Assembly (NCBI GenBank): GCA_013823505.1
Contig: PNMH01000060.1
Coordinates: forward strand, 1-24,033
Length of the DNA: 24,033 nt
Origin: Polaromonas sp.
GTDB taxonomy: Bacteria; Pseudomonadota; Gammaproteobacteria; Burkholderiales; Burkholderiaceae
Reading direction: 5' to 3'
Shown here: piece after piece, positions 23,645 to 24,033 of the stretch
How the letters are laid out: the number at the start of each line of letters is the position of its first letter
How positions within the stretch are numbered: position 1 is the stretch's first letter
Program-made: the position numbers and the translations under genes
The notes under the pieces: model-generated
Seen by the model: the letters and a program-made list of their open reading frames with translations, nothing else
Databases searched by the model: none
Told to the model about the DNA's origin: nothing

Positions 23645-24033
23645 AGAGACCGGTGTTCAGTGGTTCCCGCTCGCGCAGGAAGCCCAGACGGTCGCAAGTT
23701 TTCTCGAACCGCTGACGGATCAGGTCGGCCCACACGCCGCTGCCTTTCATGCGCTGCGCAAAGTCGGCGTTGTAGTCGCGCCCGCCGCGCATCTCCTGCA
23801 CGCGGGCCATCACGCGCGCGGCGCGGTCCGGGTGGTGCAGTTCCAGCCACTGGCGAAACATGGGGCTGAGCTCGTGCGGCAGGCGCAGCACGGTGTAGAA
23901 GGCGCGCCGCGCACCGGCCTCATACGCGGCCTCCAGCACCTGCTCCATGTCATCGTTGATGAACGGAATCTGCGGCGCCACGCTCACGCCCACCGGAATG
24001 CCGGCCTCGGCCAGCGTGCGGATGGTTCGCAGG
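23604..24033 (-). CDS. PA0069-family radical SAM protein, C-terminal part (partial)
   Basis: The minus-strand frame is open from the window edge to a stop at 23604, giving the last 142 or so residues of a longer protein. It reads RTIRTLAEAGIPVGVSVAPQIPFIND, then RRAFYTVLRLPHEL, MRGGRDYNADFAQRMKGSG, and a terminal QQSLF. This is the C-terminal portion of the PA0069 group of SplB-like radical SAM proteins, whose CxxxCxxC cluster would lie beyond the window. Function of the family is not established. A GTG at 23993 could be taken for a start, but homology continues past it, so it is internal. Confidence 0.88.
   Translation of the reverse strand, partial: LRTIRTLAEAGIPVGVSVAPQIPFINDDMEQVLEAAYEAGARRAFYTVLRLPHELSPMFRQWLELHHPDRAARVMARVQEMRGGRDYNADFAQRMKGSGVWADLIRQRFEKTCDRLGFLREREPLNTGLFRPAGLPGQQSLF

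Noticed and set aside
1..24033. CRISPR arrays, tRNA or rRNA genes
   Set aside because: Both strands were read through by eye; no regularly spaced repeats, cloverleaf or rRNA-like stretches were found.

Overview
The window is about 24 kb of high-GC chromosomal DNA. Gene families, codon usage and operon style point to a betaproteobacterium of the Burkholderiales, most likely Comamonadaceae and something like Hydrogenophaga. This placement is inferred from the gene families (a tripartite tricarboxylate (TTT) transporter with a Bug-type binding protein, a YbaL antiporter, a PA0069-type radical SAM protein); no rRNA or marker gene is present. Hand counts of single 60-base lines give about 70% GC in the antiporter gene and about 48% in the 8.7-12.1 kb segment.

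Region 1 (1-8254). The end of a probable xdhA is coupled by ATGA to xdhB, the molybdenum subunit of xanthine dehydrogenase. Tail-to-tail with it lies an IclR regulator. The regulator is divergent from a collinear set: a shikimate-dehydrogenase-like enzyme with altered substrate motifs, a short-chain dehydrogenase, a Bug periplasmic binding protein, and TctB and TctA membrane subunits. A perfect dyad sits in the divergent promoter region, and a 16-bp GNRA-loop hairpin separates the binding protein from the membrane genes. The simplest reading is an uptake-and-oxidation module for an unidentified carboxylated, perhaps hydroaromatic, substrate, controlled by IclR.

Region 2 (8255-12472). A 3' fragment of a second xdhB survives at 8339-8491. 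It is followed by a lower-GC island with four minus-strand genes read right to left: a probable PD-(D/E)XK nuclease, two small proteins paralogous to each other, and a coiled, two-helix membrane protein. I do not recognise this set as a named system. Its architecture (nuclease, small partners, membrane protein, island setting) makes it the best candidate here for an undescribed defence system. An attC-like imperfect hairpin lies before the membrane-protein gene.

Region 3 (12473-18733). A glyoxalase-fold protein converges on a 701-residue duplicated, cytoplasmic reductive-dehalogenase-like iron-sulfur protein. Upstream of that on the same strand are a zinc alcohol dehydrogenase, a DUF465/YdcH protein, a Sad-type aldehyde dehydrogenase and a DJ-1/PfpI protein. 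This is a plausible carbonyl/aldehyde-handling cluster.

Region 4 (18905-24033). A cytosine-deaminase-like amidohydrolase is coupled to a metallo-beta-lactamase-fold hydrolase (minus strand). Divergent from these, a YbaL/Kef-type cation/proton antiporter is coupled to a DUF1653 plus oxidoreductase-like protein. The window closes inside a minus-strand PA0069-family radical SAM gene. I saw no tRNA, rRNA, CRISPR array, transposase or integrase.
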